DNA from: an uncultured Bacteroidales bacterium
GTDB taxonomy: Bacteria > Bacteroidota > Bacteroidia > Bacteroidales > UBA932
NCBI GenBank assembly: GCA_945983015.1
Contig: CAMFSN010000002.1
Span: 1-39,572 of the forward strand
DNA: 39,572 nt
Direction of reading: 5' to 3'
The notes under the pieces were generated by a model. It did not search any database. It was not told where the DNA came from and saw only the letters and a list, made by a program, of their open reading frames with translations. The translations under genes and the position numbers were made by a program. Numbering within the stretch: the first letter of the stretch is position 1; the number at the start of each line of letters is the position of its first letter. Positions 33,269 through 39,572 of the stretch are shown in pieces.

Positions 33269-33676
33269 ATGGCAAATAAAATTGGAATAATAATTGACTG
33301 GGATGGTCATAACTACGCATCCTGCACTGAAAACGAAGATATCGCCTGCATCGCTACCGGAAAGACTCTAGAAGACGTAAAGGCAAATATGCTCGATGCC
33401 CTACAGCAGCATATCGATTGGATGAAGGAGGACGGTGATCCGCTTCCTGAAGAGTTCTGCGGAGAATGGGATCCTGAATGGCATCTGACCACAAGGGCCC
33501 AGCTGAAGTATTCAGATGCGTTTATCACTCGAAAAGCGCTTGCAGAGGTCACGGGTATCAATATCCAGCAACTCAGCCATTATGCAAGCGGATGGCGCCA
33601 TCCGCGTCCTGAGATGCAGCGACGCATCACTGAAGGAATTCGAACTATCCGGCAGAAATTAGCCATTATTTCCTAA
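33269..33676 (+). CDS. hicB: HicB-family antitoxin with C-terminal HTH
   Basis: This 135-residue protein has an N-terminal degenerate RNase H-like HicB fold (about 1-60, GIIIDWDGHNYASC and the GKTLEDVKANMLDAL helix). The C-terminal helix-turn-helix (about 88-130, ITRKALAEVTGINIQQLSHY) can bind the operon promoter. It neutralises HicA by covering its catalytic His. I start at ATG 33269 (MANKIGI), where the conserved domain begins; the longer reading from 33236 overlaps hicA. This toxin-antitoxin pair is the only cargo of a segment bounded by the radC-end repeats. Confidence 0.9.
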   Translation: MANKIGIIIDWDGHNYASCTENEDIACIATGKTLEDVKANMLDALQQHIDWMKEDGDPLPEEFCGEWDPEWHLTTRAQLKYSDAFITRKALAEVTGINIQQLSHYASGWRHPRPEMQRRITEGIRTIRQKLAIIS

Positions 33677-33739
33677 TTATATGCCAGCATCATAATAATA
33701 ACAATGTGAGCAAAAACTCAAATTAATGTGTCAAGCTTC

Positions 33740-33783
33740 CGGAGAATATTATAGTTTCTCAGAGAGTAAATGTATTGGAAAAT
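33740..33783 (+). repeat. Right copy of the radC 3'-end direct repeat (radC remnant)
   Basis: This copy reads GEYYSFSESKCIGK then TAA in frame, the same peptide as the end of radC, though it is no longer attached to a gene. It supplies the TTG (33775-33777) that is the -33 of the tRNA-His promoter. Confidence 0.9.
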
Positions 33784-33804
33784 AAAAAACATTTTGTATA
33801 TTTG
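33775..33804 (+). promoter_or_regulatory. tRNA-His promoter
   Basis: TTG (33775-33777), 19 nt, then TATATTTG (33797-33804) match the Bacteroidetes consensus. The -33 lies in the radC remnant. Confidence 0.7.
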
Positions 33805-33808
33805 CAGT

Positions 33809-33828
33809 CCTTTAGCACGCGCTAAAGG
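33809..33828 (+). repeat. Perfect 8-bp inverted repeat in the tRNA-His leader
   Basis: CCTTTAGC and GCTAAAGG around ACGC form a perfect hairpin between the -7 box and the tRNA, ending 6 nt before G-1. The same element precedes the second tRNA-His (39533-39552). tRNA-Glu has no such leader hairpin. Confidence 0.85.
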
Positions 33829-33834
33829 ATATAT

Positions 33835-33908
33835 GGTGCGATTAGTTCAGTTGGTAGAGCACTAGATTGTGGTTCTAGGTGTCGTGGGTTCGAGCCCCAC
33901 ATCGCACC
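33835..33908 (+). tRNA. tRNA-His (anticodon GUG)
   Basis: Acceptor GTGCGAT pairs with ATCGCAC. An extra G at -1 (33835) faces discriminator C, the His-specific identity pair. The anticodon stem CTAGA/TCTAG encloses TTGTGGT, giving anticodon GTG. The T arm GTGGG-TTCGAGC-CCCAC is normal. CCA is not encoded. Confidence 0.96.
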
Positions 33909-33915
33909 CCCTGAT

Positions 33916-33947
33916 GACGCTCTCGGACAGATCCGAGGGCGTCTTTT
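33916..33947 (+). terminator. Terminator of tRNA-His
   Basis: A 12-bp hairpin (33916-33927 with 33932-33943, one G-U pair, loop CAGA) is followed by TTTT. It starts 8 nt after the tRNA. Confidence 0.85.
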
Positions 33948-33951
33948 CATT

Positions 33952-33979
33952 AAGAGGATGAAGTTCATCCTCTTTTTTT
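33952..33979. terminator. Second hairpin terminator, shared with the convergent kinase gene
   Basis: AAGAGGATGAA and TTCATCCTCTT form an 11-bp palindrome around one base, followed by seven T on the plus strand (ending 33979). It overlaps the final codons of the histidine-kinase gene and is a backup stop for tRNA-His. For the kinase strand the U-run is weak. Confidence 0.7.
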
Positions 33980-35239
33980 CGTATCCCAGATAAACTCGAG
34001 GCCGCCCTCCTCAGGGATGCGGGCAGAAATGCTACCCCCGTGGAAGTTCACCGCATTCCTTACCACAGAAAGTCCCAGGCCACTCCCGACCTCCTCCCGA
34101 GGATCTTCTGAGCCGAGAATATCCAGACGAAAAAATCGCTCAAAAATCAGCTCCAGCATCTCTGCAGGCACTCCCCTGCCGCTATCCTTATAGATAATAC
34201 GCATAGGCGAGTTCTCCTCCTGTTCCTTTCGGACAGTAATCACAGTGTTCCTCCCCGCATACTTGCATGTGTTTTCCACCAAATTACGGAAGATGGCATA
34301 TATTAAGCTGTAATTTCCCTGCATACGGGCATCGTCTCCCAGCAGGTTGACAGCCGTCATCTCCTTCTCCTTCAATTTATGAGAAAACTCATCCAATACC
34401 CCATCGAGAATCTCCTTCAAGGAAAGATCTTCCACTTTTATTAATTCCGGAGCCTCCTCTATCTTCGTCACTATGGATATGTCCCTGAGCAGATCCGAAA
34501 GCCTGAGAGACTGAAGGTACGCCCTTTGAATAAAGAGTTTCCGGCGTTCCTCATCCAGATCCGGGCAGTCTACCAAGGCCTCCAGATAGCCCCTCATGCT
34601 GCTTACTGGAGTCTTGAGCTCGTGTGCGATATTGTGAGTCATCTCCCTTTTCATCCTTCTGTTCTCTTGCTTTTCACTCTCCACTTTATTCAAGGCCAAT
34701 TCCAATTCCCTATAGTTCTTGAGCATAGCCCTGCCTATGGCAGCCAGCACCAAAAGAAGAAGCAGAACGCTGGCTATCAGATAAAAGGAAGCCGGCCTAA
34801 GAAAATGTTTGATGTCCAGTTCATAAGGTAGTGCCACCCTGACGATGCTGTCGCCATAGTCTTTCGCGAAATAGCAATATTCTCTTTTGTCCGTGTCAGA
34901 CTTCCGGATAGCCCAGCCCCGTCCCGATACTTTACAATCTCTAATCTCCGGACGGCTGCTGTGATTTTCCTTCAGACTGTCTGAAATGGAATCGAAAAGG
35001 ACCTTTCCATCCTCGGAAAGCAAGGTAATACGCACATCCTGCCCAGAAGGAAGCGAGGCAGAAAAATCTTGGCCGTCCTTATACATGTCCGCTATGGTCT
35101 CCATTCTGGCAGCGAGAATAGTCCTCTTACTGTTCTTTTCCAACTCCATTACATAGATGGAGGCGAGCAGCACGAATATCCCAAGCACGGCTCCCAGACA
35201 GATCAGAAGCATCTGTTTAAATGAATATCCTCCTTTCAT
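33965..35239 (-). CDS. PhoR-like sensor histidine kinase
   Basis: This 424-residue inner-membrane kinase has a first helix (about 8-30), a periplasmic domain (about 31-150), a second helix (about 153-173), and HisKA with H-box NIAHELKTPVSSMRGYLEAL near 203-222. HATPase_c follows, with N-box RNLVENTCKYAG near 320, G1 DSGRGVP near 350 and G2 GSGLGLSVV near 387. It should autophosphorylate on the H-box His and phosphorylate the adjacent response regulator. I chose ATG 35239, which overlaps the regulator stop as ATGA. A phosphate-sensing role is inferred from the Pho-like operator and neighbouring Na/Pi cotransporter; no PAS domain is obvious. Confidence 0.88.
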   Translation of the reverse strand: MKGGYSFKQMLLICLGAVLGIFVLLASIYVMELEKNSKRTILAARMETIADMYKDGQDFSASLPSGQDVRITLLSEDGKVLFDSISDSLKENHSSRPEIRDCKVSGRGWAIRKSDTDKREYCYFAKDYGDSIVRVALPYELDIKHFLRPASFYLIASVLLLLLVLAAIGRAMLKNYRELELALNKVESEKQENRRMKREMTHNIAHELKTPVSSMRGYLEALVDCPDLDEERRKLFIQRAYLQSLRLSDLLRDISIVTKIEEAPELIKVEDLSLKEILDGVLDEFSHKLKEKEMTAVNLLGDDARMQGNYSLIYAIFRNLVENTCKYAGRNTVITVRKEQEENSPMRIIYKDSGRGVPAEMLELIFERFFRLDILGSEDPREEVGSGLGLSVVRNAVNFHGGSISARIPEEGGLEFIWDTKKRG

Positions 35240-35907
35240 AAGCATCTGTCTGTCAATGAATAACCAAAGCCACAACGGCTGAGCAGCATATCTTTGTAAA
35301 GACCCAGCTTGGCTCTGATGTGAGCGATATGCACATCTATAGTCCGTTCTGTCACATAAGGAGCTTCCGCCCACAACTCCTTTATCAATTCCCCGCGAGT
35401 GAAATAGGTCCCCTTGTGTTTTATAAGGAAAAGGAGGATATCGAACTCTTTTCTGGAGAAAAGAATTTCATCCTCAGCCAGAAAAGCTTTTGCGGACTTG
35501 GCATCTATCTTCAAAGGACCACAATAATACAGTGACTCCTCTTCTGAATAGGATCTCTTCAAAACCGCTTTTACCCTGGCCAGCAACTCCGCGCTGGAGA
35601 AAGGCTTGGAGATATAGTCATCGGCTCCGGAGCGAAAACCATTGAGCACATCCTCTTCTGCCGATCTTGCAGTCAGAAAAATAATGGGAATCTTGCAAGC
35701 CTGAGAGCGCAGGCGTTCAGCCATCTGATACCCGTTCATCCCGGGGAGCATCACGTCCAGAAGAATCAATTTGATGCCCGGCTTAATTTTAGCCATACCC
35801 TGTTCAGCGGAATTTGCCTCCACCGGCTTATAGCCAGCTCTTTCCAGGTTAAAGGACAGAATTTCCCGAAGGTCTCTTTCGTCCTCAACTATGAGAATTT
35901 CTTCCAT
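35236..35907 (-). CDS. PhoB/OmpR-family response regulator
   Basis: This 223-residue regulator has a receiver domain (about 1-118: acidic pair in VEDERD near 6-11, phospho-acceptor Asp in LLDVMLPGMNGYQ near 51, switch Thr in FLTARS near 78, Lys in ISKPF near 100) and a winged-helix DNA-binding domain (about 130-220, with FSRKEFDILLFLIKHKG and RTIDVHIAHIRAKLG). Its promoter is overlapped by four 11-bp-spaced heptamers, the layout recognised by tandem PhoB dimers, so autoregulation is likely. The -7 box is 4 nt from the ATG. Phosphate control is inferred, since the same fold serves many signals. Confidence 0.9.
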   Translation of the reverse strand: MEEILIVEDERDLREILSFNLERAGYKPVEANSAEQGMAKIKPGIKLILLDVMLPGMNGYQMAERLRSQACKIPIIFLTARSAEEDVLNGFRSGADDYISKPFSSAELLARVKAVLKRSYSEEESLYYCGPLKIDAKSAKAFLAEDEILFSRKEFDILLFLIKHKGTYFTRGELIKELWAEAPYVTERTIDVHIAHIRAKLGLYKDMLLSRCGFGYSLTDRCL

Positions 35908-35911
35908 ATCG

Positions 35912-35919
35912 CAAATGTA
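35912..35919 (-). promoter_or_regulatory. -7 box (TACATTTG) of the response-regulator operon
   Basis: A perfect TAnnTTTG on the minus strand, 4 nt from the ATG. The three best Pho-like heptamers begin 10 bp upstream of it, where a -33 element would otherwise be. Confidence 0.6.
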
Positions 35920-35958
35920 GTTAAAATTGTGTTATGACCCTGTTAAATCTTTGTTAAT
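35919..35958. promoter_or_regulatory. Pho-box-like array: four heptamers at an 11-bp period
   Basis: AGTTAAA (35919-35925), TGTTATG (35930-35936), TGTTAAA (35941-35947) and TGTTAAT (35952-35958) repeat at exactly 11 bp with 4-bp spacers. This is the geometry of PhoB/PhoP-type sites. The array lies between the divergent regulator gene and the Na/Pi transporter and points toward the latter. Confidence 0.65.
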
Positions 35959-36028
35959 TCCACTGCAGAGTCTTTTCGGACCACAAAAAATATGTCACTT
36001 TTGTCCTCGAAATTACGATTTATTGAAA

Positions 36029-37723
36029 ATGTTGACACAGATTTTTACCCTGTTGGGCGCTCTGGCGATGTTCCTCTACGGAATGAATATGATGAGCTCC
36101 GGAATTCAGAAAGCAGCAGGCAACAAACTCCGCTCCCTGCTCGGAGCAATGACTTCAAAGCCTATCAAAGGCCTTCTCACCGGAATGGGCATCACTGCCA
36201 TAATCCAATCCTCCAGTGCCACTACCGTGCTGGTAGTCAGTTTCGTAAGTGCGGGACTTCTGACATTGAAGCAGTCCATAGGCGTTATTATGGGGGCCAA
36301 TATAGGTACGACCATCACTGCCTGGATCATCTCCCTGCTCGGCTTTAAGTTTGATATCGCTGCCCTCGCGATTCCTTTCTTCCTGCTGGGCTTTATCCTG
36401 CTGCAACTGAAAAAGGACAGATACCACAACATCGGGGAGTTCGTTATCGGCTTCTGCCTGCTCTTCCTCGGCCTTTCACTTATCAAATCTTCTGTTCCCG
36501 ACCTCAAGAGCAATCCCGAGATTCTGTCATTCATTGCCAATTGGACCAACTGGGGCTTTGGAAGCATCCTTATCTTTGTGCTCTTCGGAACTATTCTGAC
36601 TTTGGTACTCCAATCCTCCAGTGCCACTATGGCGATTACCCTCATAATGCTGAACGAGGGCTGGATTCCATTCGAAATGGGGGCAGCGATGGTGCTGGGA
36701 GAGAATATTGGCACCACCATAACTGCGAACATAGCAGCGGCGATGGGAAACATAAATGCGAAAAGAACAGCCCTGACGCACACCGTTTTCAATGTCTTCG
36801 GAGTATTGTGGGCATTGGCCTTATTTCATCCTTTCGTGGCTCTGGACAAGGCGGTGGTCGGAATCGTCGGGGAATTCAATCCACTGGTAGGGCTTTCTAT
36901 GTTCCATACCCTTTTCAATACCATCAACAGCTTCATACTCATCTGGTTCATACCTCAACTTGAGAAATTGGTTATAAGAATCCTTCCGGACAAGAGGCCA
37001 GCTGAAGAGAAAAAGGATAAGCATCTGCGCTACATCAGCGGTGGTCCTGTGGCTACTCCTGAACTTGGGGCGACAATGGCCCTGATGGAGACGGCTAACT
37101 TTGCAGAGATATCCTCCAACGAAGTTCAGATAATAGAAGATGCAGTTGAAAATCTGGGGAATAGTGACTTTGAGCAATACCGCGAACGACTGGTCAAATA
37201 CGAGCAGATTTCTGACAATATAGAGAAAGAAGTAAACAATTTCTTGGGCAGTTTGTCTGAAGAAGAAGTCAGCTCCAAAACTGTCAGAATCATAAAAGCC
37301 CTTTACAGAATCAATTCCGAGCTGGAAAGCCTGGGGGATAGCGGAGAGTGCATTAGCCGCATACTGCAGAGGCTGAAAAGCAGCGGAGCAAGTTTAGGGC
37401 AGGAAAGGAAAAGAGGATTGGCCTTTATGCTGACGGGGCTCAGGAGTGCATATCAGACGATGATAGACAACCTCAAGGCGAAAGTGCCGGGAAGCAGTGA
37501 AAAGCAGTTCAATATGGCTCGGGCATTAGACGAGGAGAAGGCACTTAACTGCCTTAGAGACAAGCTTAGAGATGAGGAAATCGCAAGAATTGAGCGTTGC
37601 AGATTGACAGAAGAAGAGTACGCAGCGAGCACCCTCTACCTCGATGCGGTATCGGAATTGGAGAGGATGGGGGACTACCTTATCAATATCTCTCAGGCTA
37701 TGGAGCAGGCCAAGGTACTATAG
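36029..37723 (+). CDS. Na/Pi cotransporter family protein with PhoU-like C-terminus
   Basis: This 564-residue protein has two Na_Pi_cotrans modules in its membrane half (about 5-330). The paired signatures are IIQSSSATTVLVVSF with GANIGTTITAW, and VLQSSSATMAITL with GENIGTTITAN. QSSSA is the phosphate/sodium-site motif. The cytoplasmic C-terminus (about 375-560) is helical and PhoU-like. It should import phosphate with Na+ (NptA/YjbB group; direction in YjbB-like members can be export). ATG 36029 (MLTQIFTLLGALAMF) starts the first helix; upstream in-frame residues to 35927 cover the operator. The last two codons and stop overlap the GH3 stop. Confidence 0.9.
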   Translation: MLTQIFTLLGALAMFLYGMNMMSSGIQKAAGNKLRSLLGAMTSKPIKGLLTGMGITAIIQSSSATTVLVVSFVSAGLLTLKQSIGVIMGANIGTTITAWIISLLGFKFDIAALAIPFFLLGFILLQLKKDRYHNIGEFVIGFCLLFLGLSLIKSSVPDLKSNPEILSFIANWTNWGFGSILIFVLFGTILTLVLQSSSATMAITLIMLNEGWIPFEMGAAMVLGENIGTTITANIAAAMGNINAKRTALTHTVFNVFGVLWALALFHPFVALDKAVVGIVGEFNPLVGLSMFHTLFNTINSFILIWFIPQLEKLVIRILPDKRPAEEKKDKHLRYISGGPVATPELGATMALMETANFAEISSNEVQIIEDAVENLGNSDFEQYRERLVKYEQISDNIEKEVNNFLGSLSEEEVSSKTVRIIKALYRINSELESLGDSGECISRILQRLKSSGASLGQERKRGLAFMLTGLRSAYQTMIDNLKAKVPGSSEKQFNMARALDEEKALNCLRDKLRDEEIARIERCRLTEEEYAASTLYLDAVSELERMGDYLINISQAMEQAKVL

Positions 37724-39418
37724 GGAATCCTTCAACACCAGGTCCTTGAACTTGGCATGACGTTTCTCGTCAAGCAGCAGAAGGGTAAGCTTAAATTGGC
37801 CGTCGCGGGCACCTTCATCTATGCACCTCTGCTTGAAGGTCTCGAAGGAATCCTTGATAAGCCTGTAGGTGGCAGGCTCCTTGATGCGAAGACTGTCTCG
37901 CTTCGCCCCGTACTCACAGTTGATTTCCTTTAGGGCTGCATCTACCTTACGGGTAAACTCCTCTGCCTGTGCCTGAGTGGTGTTTCTGTCGCTGAACTCC
38001 CAATAGAAATCGTAGGAAGAACGCTCCTGATCGGCAAAGCCCACAAAGAAACGGGTGAGCATTCCACTCTCCTGTTCCACCTTATGCACTGCATCGCAGA
38101 ACTGTTTTTCGTAAAGTTTCTCACCTGTCATAGAGACTATACCCTTGGTCTTTTGAATAAGGTGAACAGTCGGAGAATTCTTGTATTTAGGCCCCACTTC
38201 GAGAAGGTCTGTCATATTGTAGCGGTAAAGTCCGGCCCATGTGGTGATGAATGGGCAGTAACGCTTACCTTCCTCGAGCTGAGACAGCTGCAGGAATTCC
38301 GGATTCTCCTTATCGAGATCTTCCTCTCGTACAAACTCGTAGTAGTGGAAATGAGGGAAAAGAACAGTATTCAGTGTATCGTCCATCACCAGACCGAAGC
38401 GGCACTCGGAGGCAAAATAGCCGAATTCCATATGGAGAGTATGCTCTGGAAGTGAGCCCTGGAATTTTTCTATGTACTTGTCGGTATTTCCACATTTCCA
38501 GGTGTTAAGAACTTGCAGATTAGGCCAATAATGCTTCGGCAGCACGGTCCCGTACTTGGCCTTCAAGTCCCTAAGCTCCTGTGCTCTCTTCGGATTCGGA
38601 TGTACGCAAGCCTCAAGCTCAGCACGAATCTCCGGAGCTATGTCAAGTTTCTTCGAGATGGTTCCGTTTTCGATGTCCGTTACGTAGTCGTCAAAGTATT
38701 CATTAACATTGTTCTGAAGCTCGACTATGGTGGAAGGATTGGCAGTGATAATGATGCTGATATCCTGCTCGATACCCATTCTCATCAGGACATAATACCG
38801 AGAGTTATAGTCAGTTATGGAGTAAACGCACTGTGGATTACTATAAAGCACTTTCATAAAGTTAGGGCAATCCCTCTGGGTTACTCCCGATACGGAGCCG
38901 TGGACGGTGCCGTCTGGAGCATATCCTTCCACAACCTTACCCACGATACTCAGAGCCTTGCCGGAATAAACCTTCGGGCGATTTCGGATGAAGTTAAACA
39001 GCCAGAGATGAGTCATCTTGCTGTAAACCATCTTCATATACTCCTGAGTCATAGGAATCCATTTCGGCTCAGCAGTAGAGCCTGAGGTGGTGGCATACAT
39101 TATCGGTTTGCCGGGGAAGAGGATGTCAGATTCTCCGTTTTTATGCCTTTCCACATAAGGGCGAAGGTCTTCGTATTCATTTACCGGAACATTCTGCTGC
39201 CAGAGTTTGAAGAGTTCCTCATCTGTTTTGGCTTCTAGGATTTGAGCAAAATTGTGCTCTTTTCCGTAAACGCTGTCTTTAGCGTAATTAATGATGTTTC
39301 TAAGAGTATGTGCGGCCGCATCCTGAGGATTCCGGCTGGCTTTGTTCAATTTTACGAGCTGGATACTGCCTGCACAAGAAAGCAGGAAATTGGCTACCAG
39401 CATATTTTTCACTCCCAT
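37718..39418 (-). CDS. GH3 auxin-responsive-promoter family protein (acyl-adenylating)
   Basis: This 566-residue protein matches the plant GH3 family in length and motifs. The ATP-binding loop TTSGSTAEPKWIPMT lies near 110-124, a middle GYFASECRFG near 338 corresponds to the YxxSE region, and LYRYNMTDLLEVG near 398 carries the conserved Asp. Plant members adenylate auxin or jasmonate and conjugate them to amino acids; bacterial homologues are widespread in Bacteroidetes but their substrate is unknown. An alternative ATG at 39403 would remove five residues. It converges tail to tail with the Na/Pi transporter, the two stops overlapping in the palindrome CTATAG. Confidence 0.85.
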   Translation of the reverse strand: MGVKNMLVANFLLSCAGSIQLVKLNKASRNPQDAAAHTLRNIINYAKDSVYGKEHNFAQILEAKTDEELFKLWQQNVPVNEYEDLRPYVERHKNGESDILFPGKPIMYATTSGSTAEPKWIPMTQEYMKMVYSKMTHLWLFNFIRNRPKVYSGKALSIVGKVVEGYAPDGTVHGSVSGVTQRDCPNFMKVLYSNPQCVYSITDYNSRYYVLMRMGIEQDISIIITANPSTIVELQNNVNEYFDDYVTDIENGTISKKLDIAPEIRAELEACVHPNPKRAQELRDLKAKYGTVLPKHYWPNLQVLNTWKCGNTDKYIEKFQGSLPEHTLHMEFGYFASECRFGLVMDDTLNTVLFPHFHYYEFVREEDLDKENPEFLQLSQLEEGKRYCPFITTWAGLYRYNMTDLLEVGPKYKNSPTVHLIQKTKGIVSMTGEKLYEKQFCDAVHKVEQESGMLTRFFVGFADQERSSYDFYWEFSDRNTTQAQAEEFTRKVDAALKEINCEYGAKRDSLRIKEPATYRLIKDSFETFKQRCIDEGARDGQFKLTLLLLDEKRHAKFKDLVLKDSL

Positions 39419-39517
39419 AAATTTATAGTTTTCGGTTTCTTGGATTTAAAAAAAGCCATGCAAGTTAATAAATTTCAAGATAAAATAAAATAGACTTGAC
39501 TCGTACCTTAGGTTATG

Positions 39518-39572
39518 TTGTATATTTGCAGTCCTTTAGCACGCGCTAAAGGATATATGGTGCGATTAGTTC
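39518..39572 (+). repeat. 55-bp exact copy of the tRNA-His promoter, leader and 5' end
   Basis: Bases 39518-39572 are identical to 33794-33848 as far as the window allows. The copy includes TATATTTG (39521-39528), the leader hairpin (39533-39552) and the first 14 bases of the tRNA. Upstream the two diverge at once; this copy has no radC remnant. Confidence 0.93.
39559..39572 (+). tRNA. Second tRNA-His, 5' end only (cut by window edge)
   Basis: G-1 and the acceptor GTGCGAT followed by TAGTTC are identical to the tRNA-His at 33835. The anticodon is outside the window, so identity rests on the shared leader and 5' end. Confidence 0.75.

Noticed and set aside
35245..35374. N-terminal extension of the histidine kinase
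   Set aside because: It would run through the end of the response-regulator gene and lacks any conserved feature; the ATGA at 35239 directly precedes the first membrane helix.
33794..39572. attL/attR of a tRNA-integrated island between the two tRNA-His copies
   Set aside because: Integrative elements normally duplicate the 3' end of the tRNA. Here the repeat covers the promoter, leader and 5' end, and there is no integrase in the segment.
1..39572. CRISPR arrays, insertion sequences, phage genes
   Set aside because: No regularly spaced repeats, transposase or structural phage genes were seen. The only repeats found are those inside bamA, at radC/hicAB and at tRNA-His, plus short inverted repeats.

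Overview
The window is a stretch of chromosome from a Bacteroidales-type bacterium with mid-range GC content. The evidence is family content and promoter style. Family content includes BamA with Skp/OmpH-like chaperones, a GSCFA protein, a DUF4837 lipoprotein, a FeoA-FeoB fusion, a LysM/periplasmic-binding-protein fusion and a bacterial GH3 protein. Many genes and tRNAs are preceded by the Bacteroidetes -7 box TAnnTTTG, several with a TTG-type -33 element 19-20 nt upstream. I cannot name a species from sequence alone.

Layout. 1-50 is the first codons of a ferritin gene (minus) cut by the window edge. 243-3121 (plus) holds a Sel1/TPR-like protein and a membrane-anchored alpha/beta hydrolase. 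3118-6787 (minus) is a compact operon: an SRD5A-type steroid 5-alpha-reductase homologue, an Old Yellow Enzyme flavin reductase, an SDR and an aldose-epimerase-like protein. The first three are the enzyme set expected for reductive steroid or bile-acid conversion. 6896-9983 (plus) holds a GSCFA protein and a CPA2 antiporter. 9970-12906 (minus) is ruvX-def-phosphohexomutase-HAD. 12929-17214 (plus) is an envelope/isoprenoid operon: M23 peptidase, dxr, rseP, DUF4837 lipoprotein. tRNA-Glu and rpsT follow. 17639-20148 (minus) is feoAB plus a tiny Cys-rich partner. 20227-22985 (minus) pairs an SLC13 anion transporter with an outer-membrane barrel. 23061-29452 (minus) is nadK-uppS-bamA-ompH-gdhA. Divergent from it, 29498-33010 is pdxJ, a second OmpH, the LysM protein and radC. 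A hicAB toxin-antitoxin cassette follows, then tRNA-His. 33965-35907 (minus) is a PhoR/PhoB-like two-component pair, divergent from a Na/Pi cotransporter that meets a GH3 gene tail to tail. The window ends inside a second tRNA-His.

Most notable. (1) bamA carries a perfect, in-frame 312-bp tandem duplication covering the start of its beta-barrel. (2) hicAB sits between two 44-bp near-identical copies of the radC 3' end. The two copies differ only at synonymous positions and in their stop codon, and both the cassette and tRNA-His appear to use the -33 element inside those copies. (3) The steroid-reductase-like operon. (4) Four heptamers spaced exactly 11 bp apart lie between the PhoB-like gene and the Na/Pi transporter and look like a PhoB/OmpR-family operator. 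(5) Two tRNA-His genes with an identical promoter and hairpin leader flank a 5.7-kb segment. (6) Several genes have the -7 box 4-9 nt from the ATG, implying leaderless mRNAs.
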